The notes under the pieces were generated by a model. The model was not told the DNA's origin, did not search any database, and worked only from the letters and a program-made list of their open reading frames with translations. A program made the position numbers and the translations under genes. Shown here piece after piece: positions 40,025 through 52,575 of a stretch of DNA of 64,000 bases (position 1 is the first letter of the stretch; every line of letters starts with the position of its first letter). Origin of the DNA: Lethocerus indicus (lineage: Eukaryota > Arthropoda > Insecta > Hemiptera > Belostomatidae); assembly GCA_019843655.1 (NCBI GenBank), contig JACDQD010000011.1:13372604-13436603 (forward strand). Direction: 5' to 3'.

Positions 40025-40405
40025 TGGGCCGGTTTCAAAGTGTTGAAGCGAACATATTTTAAACTCAAAGGTAAAGAATCTTTATTCGTCCAATGTATAA
40101 TAATCGGTAAAAACGGGAAATATAACAAAACTTTCCGGGATATTGACACGTCGACATTCTGCCCAGTTACTTGCTGATAGCGCGTATAAAAAAAATGTGA
40201 TATTTTCGATGTCTCACGAGTGCAAATATGGGTTTCCCACATTCACGAGAGCGTACAAGATATCGTTATCAAACCTTGTAATTTTACCTTTCGAAAATCG
40301 TGTTCTTACTCCTCCGAAATTAACCTCTTTTTTCCTTTTCCAACATAAAAGAACAATTCAATTATTATATGTACTAGATTTCGGTTTAAAAATTGTACAG
40401 ATCCC

Positions 40406-40555
40406 GGTGTCAGTACAAGTGACAGTGCAGTGAGGATGCCCCCAAAAAAACATCCAAAGTGCCAAAAGTGACTGAAGATGGCGAGCAGCCATAAAACCGG
40501 TCTAGCAAAAGACCAAACCAGTGAGAGGAGACAAACACACGAAATCTACGGTGTT
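40406..40555 (+). mobile_element. PAL element, copy 19, right half, with target duplication
   Basis: It starts in the centre and ends CGAAATCTACGGTG. CAGATCCC is repeated at 40398-40405 and 40556-40563, followed in both places by (G/A)GT. A half copy with its own duplication is informative about the mechanism. Confidence 0.82.
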
Positions 40556-40563
40556 CAGATCCC

Positions 40564-42434
40564 AGTTTCTAGGGTTAAAAAAGTATCGACTCGCTACTAA
40601 ATCCCCAGTACATTTGAATTATAGAAATATTCGCTGAAATTAATAATCTGAAAAAGAGTGTTAATGAACAATTCATTCAGAGCGCCCTGTCCACTGGCGT
40701 TGAGGGGAAACCTTAACGCTCTTGGACGAAGAATGTGAAGAGAAATAGGGCGTTAACTTGCGAACTGTCTGATATATTATGTATTCTGGAAGTCTGACTG
40801 GAATTATTCAATTTTTGAGCAATGAACTTTCGTCAAACAATCCTCATTTTTAATTCCCACACTTGAAATCAGGTTGAACGAAGTTTGAACGAGTGAGCTC
40901 CGCATCGTGTTTGAACACTAAACGTTTGAGCCGAGAAAAAAAATAGCCCAATCATTTTCATGAAGATCCGCGCCCCGAAATATAAATCATCAGTCGAAAT
41001 AATCATCATTTCGTGATGATTCAGCGCTGTGGCTGACTTTAATATTGGCGCAGTACTATATTGGTTGGAGGGCTCCGAGCCGGAGCTCGGTTAAAAACCG
41101 CTAATGGGATGATAAAAACGGACGCATAAACTAGGCCCGTCCGACGGGCGAGCTTTTACTGCCGGCAGTTAAGACGGGCGCCGGAGTAATTTGCCGTCTG
41201 CGACTTCGTCCCGTTTCAAATAACTTCAACCAAGTCCTTTCACGACGAGCGCGCTTCGCGGCTTCAACGATTTGAAGTACATTACTACAACTTAAACCGG
41301 TCATCAGCAAGTACAAGTTCCAAGTACAATATTCCTATTTGATTAACATTCAAGTATTAGGAATTCGCTGTAAAGTCAGTCTAGGAAAGAAAGATAGAAT
41401 CCGAACCCTGAATTAATGTATATATAATTATATAACCGGTTGGACTACATTTTTAGTTAGTTTCCTTCAAGTTATAAAATTATTAAATGACTCTTCAGAA
41501 TATTGAATCGCTGGTATAATTTCCTCTCAGCGATTCTCTGTAATACATTATTAAGTCTTTGACCTACAAAAGCTACTTATGGTGGAGCCTCAAGGGCGTA
41601 TTCTATCTGTGTCACTGCTGGAACTCTTTCATAAGGCTCTTCCCGTAATTCAAATCGTCGACTACTTTGTACACTTTGTAAATGTACGGGGATGAGAGGA
41701 CGCTTTAGTTACACGCTGTATTAACGTCATAATCGATCGGGATATCAATATTAGTCTGGAATGATGAGAAAAAATTTCAAGTGATTTATGGAAAAGTCGT
41801 TTAGGGGTCAAATATTCTATTCCATTCCAATCCTTCAACATTGTCTATTACCTTTTATATTGAAGAGTGCCTAGGTACTAAATTATTTCAGGCAGTTAAT
41901 AAAGGTAAGACAGCGGGAAGCAATAAAATAAAATTGTACGCTTACCGTGTGTTACTGGTTTGATGGTATAACTAAGCGCGATGGTAGTGTTCGCAAAACA
42001 ATCAACCGATCTTAGCCTTAAGCACTATGTGAATATTACTTATGCACAGATTATAAAAGGTAAATGAATGTAATCCAAGGCAGGACAGATAGTCGTGAAG
42101 AATCCACTTGAAATAGTCAGATAAACGGTTGACAAGTTCGTAGAAGGAGGACGGTGAATGTAAACACAACCGTTGCAGAAACCGTATCAGAATGTTCGAT
42201 ATTAGAAATGGTTACGCTGCGAATTATTGATAGATTCATAATTCATTCGAAGGCCTTCGATGATTCTAGTTTGTTTATGTTTACATTTCAGTCGTTTATT
42301 TATGCGGATTTACCAAGATGATATATCGCGTATTGGACTTGAAATATTTCCTTCTCGGCGGTTTCTCCATCCATCGTATTGGCAATTTGTCTGTTTGACT
42401 CTTCAAGTCAGCGTTTATATTATTATATTTGCGA
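40564..42434. other. Non-coding interval, no gene found
   Basis: A short CG-richer patch at 41130-41270 opens a 61-codon minus-strand frame with no domain. Confidence 0.5.
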
Positions 42435-42700
42435 AGATTTCGTGTGTTTCTGTCTCGGATCTCGCTGGTTTGGTCTTTTGCTAGACCGGTTTTTCGGCTG
42501 GTCGCCATCTTCAGTAGCGGTGTTAGTCACTTTTGGCACTTTTTTGGGTGCATCCTCACTGCACTGTCACTGTCACTTGTACTGTGTGGTCAAAGTGGCA
42601 AAAGTGACTAACACCGCTACTGAAGATGGCGAGCGGATGAAACCGGTCTAGCAAAAGACCAAACCAGCGAGATGAGACAGGAACACAAATCTACGGTGAT
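42435..42700. mobile_element. PAL element, copy 20, headless
   Basis: Both arms and the centre, starting GATTTCGTGTGTTTC and ending ACACAAATCTACGG. Neither end shows the head. Confidence 0.85.
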
Positions 42701-45202
42701 ATATATAGTAACCGTTCAGATTTCGTAATTAATTATTATATTCCAATCGGGTCTCGATGAAAAAATATTTCTAGGATGAGACATGAAAGTCTGCTACCGT
42801 GATGTAAAATCCCAGGATAATTCTCCTGTTAATTTACAAATACCGAATAGAAATATCGAATTAGCTTTCATGTTTTTTCCTGTCGGCCTCAAGCAGTTGT
42901 TTAATATTAAGGTCTGCTGTCGTACGGACCGTTATTTGGGACCTGTCGACCCTCGTACGCTTCATCGGCTAAGGTCGGTACTCCACACTTGGCCTAGTTA
43001 AACGGCAAATAAATAATAATAAATAAAAAAAAATACCCAAACTAACAGATACAATAAATTATTCGAAGGACTGGGACAGGCCGAGAAAATTGAATCCGTG
43101 GGCTTCCTCAAGCCAAAAACCCCAATCATTTTTTTTTATTCCGACTTTTCGATACTCAGAACTTGTACCGACTATACAAGACCATATCCCAATGCTTCAA
43201 AGTGAAGATAATATTCTTGAGCGTACGGAACAATATTTTCCGGGCCAAACAAACAACATTACTTTTAAACTTTTAATCGACCTAAGTGAAAAACTAACTC
43301 GTCGTATTTGAAGTCAGCAGCGGGTTCAACATTGGGATCCTCGCCCGAATCGCAGAGAAAGTTTCGTGCTTGACGTTTTGTTTCGGAAAAAGCTCCACAC
43401 ACTTTCTAGCTTCTGAGGTTTCTAAGTTTCTAGCTAGATAAGTTCATTGTCAAATAGGACAAATAGCTTTTGTTGACTCAGGCTTTGAAATGTGTGCCAT
43501 TCTAGGATTCCAATCGTTGAAAATATTACCAAATTTTTCGGCTGTAAAACAACTATAGTTCATCCGGCTGAAACTAATGAAAAAGGGAAAGTCTATTTTC
43601 CTTTTTTCGACGGGGGAATGTTCTATTGCCAATAAAGCCGATTCAACGTAATATGGAAGTGTTGAGAGCGAAAATTTCACACAGGATTGTACTAAGAGTA
43701 TAAAAAAAATAAAACTGTCCAGAATTGTCGCACAAAGACCGCATGACGCGAAAGGCCATCTGCTAAACGCAGTTGCCACATTACGGGAGGAATTCCCCCA
43801 GCCGAAACCGCAATCAATTATCTGTTTCCTGAAATTCTGTATCGTAAAGAAAGATCCCATGCTTCTGATTTTGTCTCGCAATAACGGAAACTTTCATTAA
43901 CGCAAGGGGCCGTTTGGTCGTGACCAACGTTTGACAGTCGGAGGGGCTTCCGAAAATATTTCCTCGACTAATTCGTTAACACACCGATGTTTAATTAGTT
44001 GTACTACAAAATAATACCGATTAAAATATTAATTACACTATAGAATAAAAATTTATTGGGTAAAAACTACCATGTATCATGGTACTTTGCAATAATTTAC
44101 AACTGGACAAGCGGTTTGCTACTGACCGCTTCATTGAGTAACTATAACTATGTTCTCGTGTTTAAATTATATTCTATGACCAGCTTGAACTCGAACTGAA
44201 ATTCCGAACTGGGACTCGAACGCGCTGCGAACCAATTTGCCGAACAATGGTACGGGCCTCGAAGCATGATCGAAAAGTATTCGTTCAGTCGGTCTTGAAG
44301 GCGATACTGACGTCAGGGACGTTGCCAGAGAGGTACAGTCGTGCCCCCTTATAACGAACGATCGCCATACCGATATTTGGTTCGCCTGTTGAATAATTCA
44401 AACCAAATTACTCCACTTGGGGGCGTCAGATTGGAAAACACAAATCGCAATTATTACCCGGGGGTTCGATTATTTTTTGTCCGAACTGTTTTTCCATTCG
44501 TTTTCTTAAATGTCCGACGAAGCGCCCTGTTACTGCGATGTACTACACTAGTGTAACGTACCGTAATGTATTGTACGCCACTGTAACGCTCAAACTCGAG
44601 TGGTACGCCCCAATAACACCGTTTCGGACCGAGAGAATGGTCGGTACATTCTTGTGCCAATTTAACTGTGTCACTGCAAGCATTTTTAATTATAAGATTG
44701 ATTGAAGATAACTGTACATTCCAAAGTGAATTACTGTTACTATAAATTGTTCAAAATGTTTCTTCGAATTACGACAATATTTCTGCCAATAGATATGCGT
44801 ATTGAAGATGCTGGTTTTGATTTAACGTATTATTAGAAACTGACGTACTTTATAAAAAAGAACCAAGAAATCTAGGCTTTAAACTTTACGGTCCATAAAA
44901 AAAACGATGTTTCCGAGGCCAGAATATAAGATAAGACTTCACTCAATGACTAACGATATTAGCATGCCCTGTTATCAAGTTCTCGAGAATTCCGTCATCG
45001 CATGAGATTGTTATAAAACTATGATATTGGTCAACGGCTTGCGACACCTAAGCCAGCATGTAGCTGGGCTTTGAAGCAGGAATGCATTCAATTCTTAAAT
45101 CTTCAACAAATCCAACTAACTTTTACTTACTCAATTAGTATCTTTTTAGGCACATCTAGAATATTGATAGATTAGTTGGTAACAACCGTTCTGTCATTTG
45201 AC
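42701..45202. other. Non-coding interval, one long unassigned frame
   Basis: The minus-strand frame 43450-43881 (143 codons) has no recognised motif, no splice partner and no repeats, and is listed as rejected. Confidence 0.45.
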
Positions 45203-45300
45203 TTGCACTGTCACATGTAAGTGACAGCGTCCCATCACGAGCCGAAGTGATTCACGCCGCTACTGAAGGTGGCGAGCTGCCGAAACCGGTCTAGCAAAGT
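45203..45300 (+). mobile_element. PAL element, fragment of centre and right arm
   Basis: It keeps CACTGTCACATGTAAGTGACAG (the loop palindrome) and CGCTACTGAAGGTGGCGAG through CCGGTCTAGCAAAG. The end is lost. Confidence 0.65.
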
Positions 45301-45567
45301 GAATTCAAGTGGCAAGTGTAAAGTGTCTGAGCGAACATGTGTGTCTGGGCGAGTGAATGAAGCGAGTGTAGCTTAAGTCAACGGGTTATTATTGTTACCG
45401 ATTATCGTATCAATATCGTAAAACAATTCACGTAGCCTCTATCATAATAATTAAGTATATAAATGTAGATAGGCCCGTAGGCCGGAATGCGTGTACAAAC
45501 CAATATTTGTATATCGTTTTTCCGGATGTCCTATTTGTAGTCATTGAAAAAAAGTTATTTGTATTTG

Positions 45568-45616
45568 GTCTAGCAAAATAGTAAACCAGCGAGAGAAGAA
45601 AGCGAAATCTACGGCA
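45568..45616 (+). mobile_element. PAL right-arm tip fragment
   Basis: GGTCTAGCAAAATAGTAAACC, GCGAGAG and CGAAATCTACGG remain. It may be the other end of the fragment at 45203, split by 270 bp. Confidence 0.6.
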
Positions 45617-46473
45617 TTAATAGAATAATAATTTAGAATAATAGTTAACAGCGCTCGATATGAACTGTAGCATTGCTTCCCTGATAAGATCAGGTAGCCT
45701 TGATAACGATGCACGTAAGAATGTGTAACTACTTTTTCCACTTTATTTTTCCAGACGAATGTTTTTCCGGGCGAAATTTAAGTTTGACGGAAAATTCCGG
45801 ACCACCGAGAGAGACTCGCCGGAGTTCGAGTTTCGAAGCTTCATGCGCGGCGAACTACTAAAACCGGAATTCCCCTCGATAATTAGTCCTTATCTCGTTA
45901 TTGCGCGAGTAAATTGCACCACTTTTATCAAGCGTTTAGTCCTCACGTCTGCACACTGGGCGGAAACTAATGAGTCCACTGTGCAGTCAACTTGTCGACA
46001 CAAGGAGATAAATGCTCACATAAATATACGTGCAAAAAATAAATATACGGGACAGGATGGTTTGATTGAGATACCGACGGCACTGTGAAGGGGAATAAGT
46101 TGATTCAGAACTCCTACAAAACTCAATCTTTTGCCAACCGTAATCCCTCGTAAAACTGTTAATATGCTCCCGCGAGTATATTTCTAAACCTGTTCCGAAT
46201 CGGTTTATGAATTAGCCGCTTCCCGATATAATTCCCTTCCATTCATCACTATCCGATCACTCCAATCCTACGCTCTCCAAGTTTCCAAGAGGACTTGGAC
46301 TCTCCAAGTCACACTTGAGCACGAGTACCATCAACGAGCGGCATTTTTGCTTCAAGGTCGTATAATTGTTATCAAATCGGACCTTCACTGAATATAATTT
46401 TAAGAATTGTAGTAGGGACTTTAAATAAAAAGAAGTTAAAAATCCGGCGTGAGATGACCAAACTTAAGTCACC

Positions 46474-46795
46474 GAAATACCTTTTTTTGTGGTCTGCGAT
46501 GGGTTGGAATACCGTAGATTTCGTGTGTTTCTGTCTCCTCTCGCCGGTTTCGGCCGCTCGCCATCTTCAGTAGTTGGTGTTAGTCAGTCTGGCACTTTGG
46601 ATGTTTTTTTGGTCATCCCCTCGCTGCACTGTCACTGTCACTTGTACTGCGGGGCGCTAGTTTATCGGTGCAAGTGCACCCAACAAAAAAACATCCAAAG
46701 TGACTAACACCGCTACTGAAGATGGCGAGCAGCCGAAACCGACCTAGCAAAAGACCAAACCGGCGAGAGGAGACGGAAACACACAAAATGTACGT
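46474..46795 (+). mobile_element. PAL element, copy 22
   Basis: A long copy with head, arms and a centre including TTTATCGGTGCAAG. It ends ACACAAAATGTACG. No target duplication is clear. Confidence 0.88.
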
Positions 46796-48243
46796 TCAGT
46801 CATTTAAGTTTTAACATTTCAATATATACGAGCGGAAGTCAAATTTCAGAATAAAAGTTTTATGAGTTGAAAAAAAACTGCTTTCGTTGTTTACTCATAA
46901 AATGGTATAAAATAATTTATATATTAATAAATAATAATTATATATTATATATATTTATATTATATAAAATATTATATTATATTATATATTATATATTATT
47001 TTAATATAATAATTAAAATTAAATTTCCTTTTGTAATAAATTTTCGAGGGCCATGTGTTTACGCTAGAGCGGTTTCTACGTTCTGGCGCGAATCTGGACG
47101 TCCTTGTCTCCCTCCTCACAAAACGATATTGTGACCGGATCCCGTTCGTTCTAATAATATTTCCAGCTTTAAATGGCGCGCGAGAACAATTTAATATTGC
47201 AATAAGGCGCAATAGGACAATTGAAAAATGTTCTGAGTATTGAAACTTGTCGATCAATATTGAGCCATTGACTGACACTGCTACTACCTGTGTTCAGTAG
47301 GATCACAGGGGCGGTAACATCGCAACAATTTATTATTCACTCCGTTACCTTCGGAAATTGAAAATACGCCAGATACTCGAGCGACTAATTCCGCTGTTGT
47401 TACATTGACTGAAACTACCACTGGAGACCGAGGGGAAGCGGAAATTGGGCTGTTTTGGGGTAGTAACACAAAAAAAAAACACTAGCGCAGTAACACTGCA
47501 GTGACAATGTTTACGGTGCCCGGCTATATTATTGACGCAACGGTAGTGACAATGGCGGAAAGTCAAAATCGGTCTAGCCTTTAATGCTCAGCTATTTCAA
47601 CACGCAACATAATAAAAGAATAATATTTCAATTTATGAATATTGTTAAAAAAACGAATGAACTCCTATTCGCAGAAACATGTCCGTTCAAAAATAGCAGT
47701 CTAAAGACGCTCTAAAAGAACCGATGCGTCATACGATTGCATAACGCCTAAGACATCCTATGTTATTCAAAATGTGTCCCCCACGATACCCGACTCCAAG
47801 TGATATATGAACTAGGAATTTCTGAGCGGTAAATTCAAAGACTACTTCTTCAATACAGCCGATAATTTTCTGGAAGTTCGCATTCCACAAATTTCCTTTT
47901 TTGCCCATTTCCATGACCCGAATTGTCTTTCCAGACTCGCGTAAGAAATAAATTTTTTTGCGCACAGAAAATTCAGTATTGGTTAATCGACTAATTGGGA
48001 CGTGTCACACACTCTCATTATCTAATAGAAGGGACCGCCAGTTGCGGGCACATTGCCCGCTATATCAATCCAATTGCGCAATACGGTTTCGTTAAACGGT
48101 CGAATTGAAGCGCGACTGAATTACTACTGGCGGGAACAGAAAGAAAATAGCGTATTACGCCAGATAATCCGACGCTATTAGTTCATTTGTAATCGTTCTT
48201 TTTCTACTTTGTTCTACTCGACATGACGACGATAATTTTTGAG
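46796..48243. other. AT-rich interval with degenerate TA sequence
   Basis: An imperfect TA/TTA-rich patch of about 100 bp at 46915-47015, then unremarkable sequence with a PAL relic at 47.48 kb. Confidence 0.55.
47483..47580 (+). mobile_element. PAL relic, strongly diverged right half
   Basis: GCAGTGACAATG, CAATGGCGGAAAG and TCGGTCTAGC follow in the right order but with many changes. Confidence 0.4.
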
Positions 48244-48315
48244 ACGAACAAACTTAATCCGAGCGACTCGGCCCTTGACTTAAACCTAGCCTAATTGATG
48301 TCTTAAAAAGTTGTA

Positions 48316-48414
48316 CTACTGAAGATACATATTGTAGAATTGATAAATGAGCAGCCCGGCAGTGCGGATTATAAAATCAACTAAACTTCTAATTGAAGAA
48401 TTTAAGGCCGCCAT
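48316..48414 (-). CDS. Short reading frame of 32 codons, diverged copy of the one at 52.5 kb
   Basis: I do not recognise it. ATG at 48414 opens a frame with SSIRSLVDFIIRTAGLLIYQF, then stops. The frame at 52575 has SSIRSLIDFVIRTAGLLIYQF. The differences (V/I, I/V, N/I) are conservative and several codon differences are silent, which hints at past protein-level selection. It could be a hydrophobic micropeptide, part of an exon, or a transposon fragment; the early stop suggests this copy is broken. Confidence 0.25.
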   Translation of the reverse strand: MAALNSSIRSLVDFIIRTAGLLIYQFYNMYLQ

Positions 48415-48440
48415 TTTTACTGATGCTTCGCTCCTACTTT

Positions 48441-50808
48441 TATATTTATTTTATGTTATGACTAAAATTTTTAAAACTGTATTTAGTGACAAGAGGAGAT
48501 CCCCAGAGATCGTGATGAGTAGGATGTTGTTAAGGTTGTAATTTAATACTAACAAAAGTCGGAAATAAATACTAAAAGAAACATAATAAAATAATCGCTA
48601 AGGACAACGTTTGTAAGTCCAACATTCTACAGGCCCTAGGATAAAATATATGATTGGCATTCTGGAACCGTTTGCACGAACCCGTAAGGAGGGTCGTTCG
48701 GGTGTCTAATGGACCGAAATGAACCGTTATCCGGTAATTTAACTTAATGGTCGTATTGTTCCTTTGTTTCCTGGCGCTACGCCCACTACTAACAACTCGA
48801 AATTAAACAACATCGCAATAAGCTCAACTCAAATTATAACCTGATTGCCGAACGCTCTCCCTATTTAATTTAGACAGGAAAACTATTGAAAATACTTGAC
48901 GAATAACGCCTCAAATACATATTTTATAGTGGATTAAAGTTGTTTTCCAAAAGGAATTTTCAAATTTCAAACCTCAATTTCGAACTCTAATATTTGGATA
49001 CCCGGATTTGGATCACCGAAATTTTCGAAACCATTGCGGGGAGCCGTTCCGAAACCAAATAATTAAACTTTAAAGATATGTCACGAATTTTTTCCCGATG
49101 GATGGACAGTAGATTTTATAGACCGACGTAATAATTGAAGTGAAATTTTTTTGCCCCGCAAGATGTCTGAATAGAACTATTTATGCGGTCGGGATAGAGA
49201 AAATAGGGATGAAAAATACTATTAAAAGAAATCATCAATCGTACGAATTTGCACTTATTTATGTATAGCCAAATAAATATAAATTTTCTCACTATAGTTT
49301 GTTCAGTTTCATAGATACAAACAGTGTATATATAATCCGTGTAGACACCTAAGATATTGTATATATAATGATACTACATATAGTTGTTTCTGATTTCTAT
49401 ATTTTATGTCTGAGACCCATTATTCCTTCGTTGAGGTACAACATCGTACATTCTGATAAAATTTCATGCCCCCGAGATGGGTCGAACGGCCCACAGATTT
49501 TGCACTATTTCTCTACAGAATAGCGACTATAGCACTTTGAGCTTGGAATTCGACCTTTTCTTGATTCCTATCGGACTTGGACTCTTGAAACGTGTACAGT
49601 CGTCGAATTCCAGTGTAAACTGCCGTGGCGCTAATTCGGCAACGCCTCTCGAATAACAATCGTCCCAATCCATTGTCCCGTCTCAGATTTTAATTGTGTC
49701 CCAATATCCTGTTCGGTATTAAGCCGCAATCACATTGGGCGTTGTATTAATTTGTTTTTTAGATTGTTCTAGTCGGCGGCCGTACAGCGATAACTGTTAA
49801 CATTTCCTATAGAAATACAATTGTATAACTCATGAGGTAATCGGATGTATGTTGGACAATTTTCACCTTTGTTATTTTTCCTCTTCCGTCTCTGCCCTAC
49901 AGAGTACGATAGCGGCTTCAGTTTACAGGTCTAGTGGGGATTAATTGCTCGCGAGGCGGTGGGCAGTAACCTCACTGTTACTGCAGACAGTAACAATTTG
50001 TTGTGTCTGCTACTTGTTGTATCGCATGAGCAGTCGTCAATGTTGTAGAGGATCGAAGAACTACCTAATATTTTGTTCGTTGCTTAACTGGTCCTGTTGG
50101 AATTTCGTAAGGATTTCAAATTGTGTCTGTACTCGGGATTTCTATGTAAAAGCGCCCTTTTGCGAGGTCTGAACGCCGTTCTACTGACGACGGGGAGAAG
50201 CGGAAATCGAGAAGGGATCTGGCGAGAGGTGGTTGAAACATCGCTCATTTCAAAAACACTTAAAATACTCGCCTTCAAACTCCGAATCTAATCTCTCCTT
50301 TCTCTCTCTGTCTGCACGCGAATAAATAGCTTTCTGACGACTCGAACAATATTTAAAATACCGAGTACACTCCTTGCATTGTGTACGTATTGTGCAAACA
50401 TAAAAAAGACCGGGTTCAACAGAACAATTCAGAATAGCAGGCAGATAAGATCTACCTGGAAAGATGCGAGCCGACAGGGAAAATGTAAAATTGCCCATGA
50501 ATAGTATTCCAAGAAGCGGCGTCATAAATAAATGATAATAAATTAGGATAAATTAGTTTCGAATGGGGCTATACACTCCTATACATGCGGTTGCGACATG
50601 AGCTATTTCCGTTTCCTCGTTCCCCCAACCATTGAACTTTCTGTCCCATCAGCCTGCATGAGACTATTTCTGTCCCCAAATATTAATCAAAATATTGATA
50701 CGATTAAGTGTGATACAAAAATAAGAGCGCATACAATAAATGATTCGCAAAGCACTGTTTGAACTGATTTATTACTTAAAAATATTTCGAGGTAATTTTA
50801 ACAAAAAT
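48441..50808. other. Non-coding interval, no gene found
   Basis: Frames up to 91 codons without motifs; no repeats recognised. Confidence 0.5.
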
Positions 50809-50820
50809 AATATATTTTCC

Positions 50821-50930
50821 GTAGATTTCGTGTTGTCCTGCCTCCTCTCGCTGGTTTTGCTAGACCGGTTTCGGCTGATAAATCTACCGTATTACAACCC
50901 CTCGCAGACCACAAACAACAGGTAATCTAA
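50821..50930 (-). mobile_element. PAL element, copy 24, 110-bp deletion form with exact 12-bp target duplication
   Basis: It starts GTAGATTTCG and ends CAGGTAATCTAA, so it is in reverse orientation and keeps both true ends but almost no arms. AATATATTTTCC is repeated exactly at 50809-50820 and 50931-50942. Confidence 0.92.
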
Positions 50931-51723
50931 AATATATTTTCCTCAATAATATCAGGTTTTATGCAGCCTAATTTAACCGAGTATTCAATTGTGTGTCATG
51001 TTGTCAGTGTGTACCGCTTTGTATCCTACAAATAAGTACCGCTATACGTGCACTTTTCTCTAAGTGTACGTGAACATCTCAATCGCGTAAAGTACGATTT
51101 GTTTATCTCCGTTCGTGACTCGCCACCACTCGCCTTATTGCTAATCGATTTGTGGACAAAATAAATTTACAGTGAAAAACAACTGTATTATACGACAACG
51201 CCGTTGAATATAAGATCAATATTCCTTCGTCTCGTTTATACGTTTATTTATGTATTAAACTATATAGCACCATAATATGTAAAATTATGTATCATAAACA
51301 CACAGTAACATAAACTGCTTCGAAAACGAAGCGTTATGATCTAAACTATTTTGTGTTCTAGCGTACCTGAAAGTCGTACCCTCAAGACTGCTTACAGTTT
51401 GGATGATAAATTAACGAATTGAAAATATATTTTGTAGGTTTTTTAAGAAGTAATAGATCGTCGAAGACAGCCAAAACTATGTGTATGAATATATGAAAAT
51501 CAGTCTTTCAAATTGACTTTCCAGTTAAAAATAAAATACTATTTAAAGATTGGCTCAGTAAACAAGAGGTTACTGAATAAAACTTCAAATCTAGATGATT
51601 ACTAGATCGTATATTTCTACTCGTATTTTATCCTCAATTACCATTGTTGTTTGAATACAAAAAAACTGTCTTTAAAATTATCACTTTACTAAATAGTTTT
51701 ATTTGAAGTTATCTGTTTCCAAC

Positions 51724-51850
51724 TTACGTTTCTCTCTGTGTGCCCGAAGCTGTTGGCTGAGTGTGGCGGCCACCGTCTCTGTACTGACAACAGTGTCGAG
51801 TTAGCTGGCCGCGAGTGAGCGGGGGAATTTATTTTTAAACCAGTTGGCAG
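51724..51850 (-). other. Possible non-coding first exon with strong donor
   Basis: On the minus strand the sequence GAGAGAAAC followed by GTAAGTT (donor at about 51727) ends a GC-richer stretch, and another pair of donor-like sites lies at 52125-52170. The stretch is open in one frame (ending LRAHREK) but has no start codon. It may be a 5' UTR exon of a minus-strand gene, conceivably one of the tetraspan genes about 20 kb away. Weak. Confidence 0.2.
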
Positions 51851-52281
51851 CAGTGGAATTGGCCCCGCTCCCTTCTGTTACGTTCGAATTGCTTTTACCG
51901 CGAATTCGTTTTGATGTAATTCACCGTCGGGTTTTTCCTCGTCTCAGTTAGATTAATCCGAACGCGATACTGCGCCTTGTCAGGTACAGGCGGACCCGGC
52001 TCAGACGTTGTCGCGGACCGCACCTACTGAGCATGTGCACATTACAAAGTATAACATTAGACAATAATACACAAAAAGACAGGTACAAGACACTAACGAT
52101 AAAGTCTTGCCTCAGAGGGTCTTACCTAGAAGGTGTCAGCAGCACTTACGATCCGTCGTCTTCCGTCGTGTGGTCTAGAACGTCCAACAGAATGGAATGA
52201 ATCGTATAAGTTGAAAGAAGCCTGTAACTAAAAGTTATAGATTACATAAAATATACCAATGAAACATAGTAATTGTCGATG

Positions 52282-52575
52282 TCATGTAATGCTTAGGTCA
52301 GTAGCGTCACCAAGCGGATTTTCCTCGACATGAGAAGCCCCCCCTTGTATTTTTCCCTTTGTATTAGAGACCAGTTCCATATTCATAATTTTTGCGAATT
52401 GATCATTCTTCCCCATGACTGAGAACAAATTGTGACGTAGAAACAGCACGAACAAACTTAATCCGAGCGACTTAAAATGTGTGACTGAAGATACAATGAA
52501 TTGGTAAATGAGCAGTCCAGCAGTGCGGATTACAAAATCAATTAAACTTCTAATTGAAGAAATTAAAGTCGCCAT
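52282..52575 (-). CDS. Unassigned 97-codon reading frame, duplicated N-terminal part
   Basis: I do not recognise the product. From ATG at 52575 the frame encodes a hydrophobic segment (SIRSL to LIYQF), a second hydrophobic stretch (SLGLSLFVLFLRH), and a hydrophilic tail rich in G, N and E, ending at a stop at 52282. The frame remains open upstream to 52713. About 150 bp including the start codon is duplicated at 48244-48440. A CTTCAG acceptor-like site after IYQF-IVS is also kept in both copies, so part may be an intron. It lies head to head with CDK5RAP3, about 730 bp upstream. Confidence 0.3.
   Translation of the reverse strand: MATLISSIRSLIDFVIRTAGLLIYQFIVSSVTHFKSLGLSLFVLFLRHNLFSVMGKNDQFAKIMNMELVSNTKGKIQGGASHVEENPLGDATDLSIT

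Noticed and set aside
43450..43881. Minus-strand open frame of 143 codons
   Set aside because: No domain, no hydrophobic pattern of a known family, no splice sites that would extend it, and no similarity to other parts of the window. Frames of this size occur by chance in a window of this length.
45759..46088. Frame containing LTSAHW, similar to the trypsin-like LTAAHC block
   Set aside because: The catalytic His context is wrong (W for C), and no Asp or GDSGGP block follows in any frame nearby.
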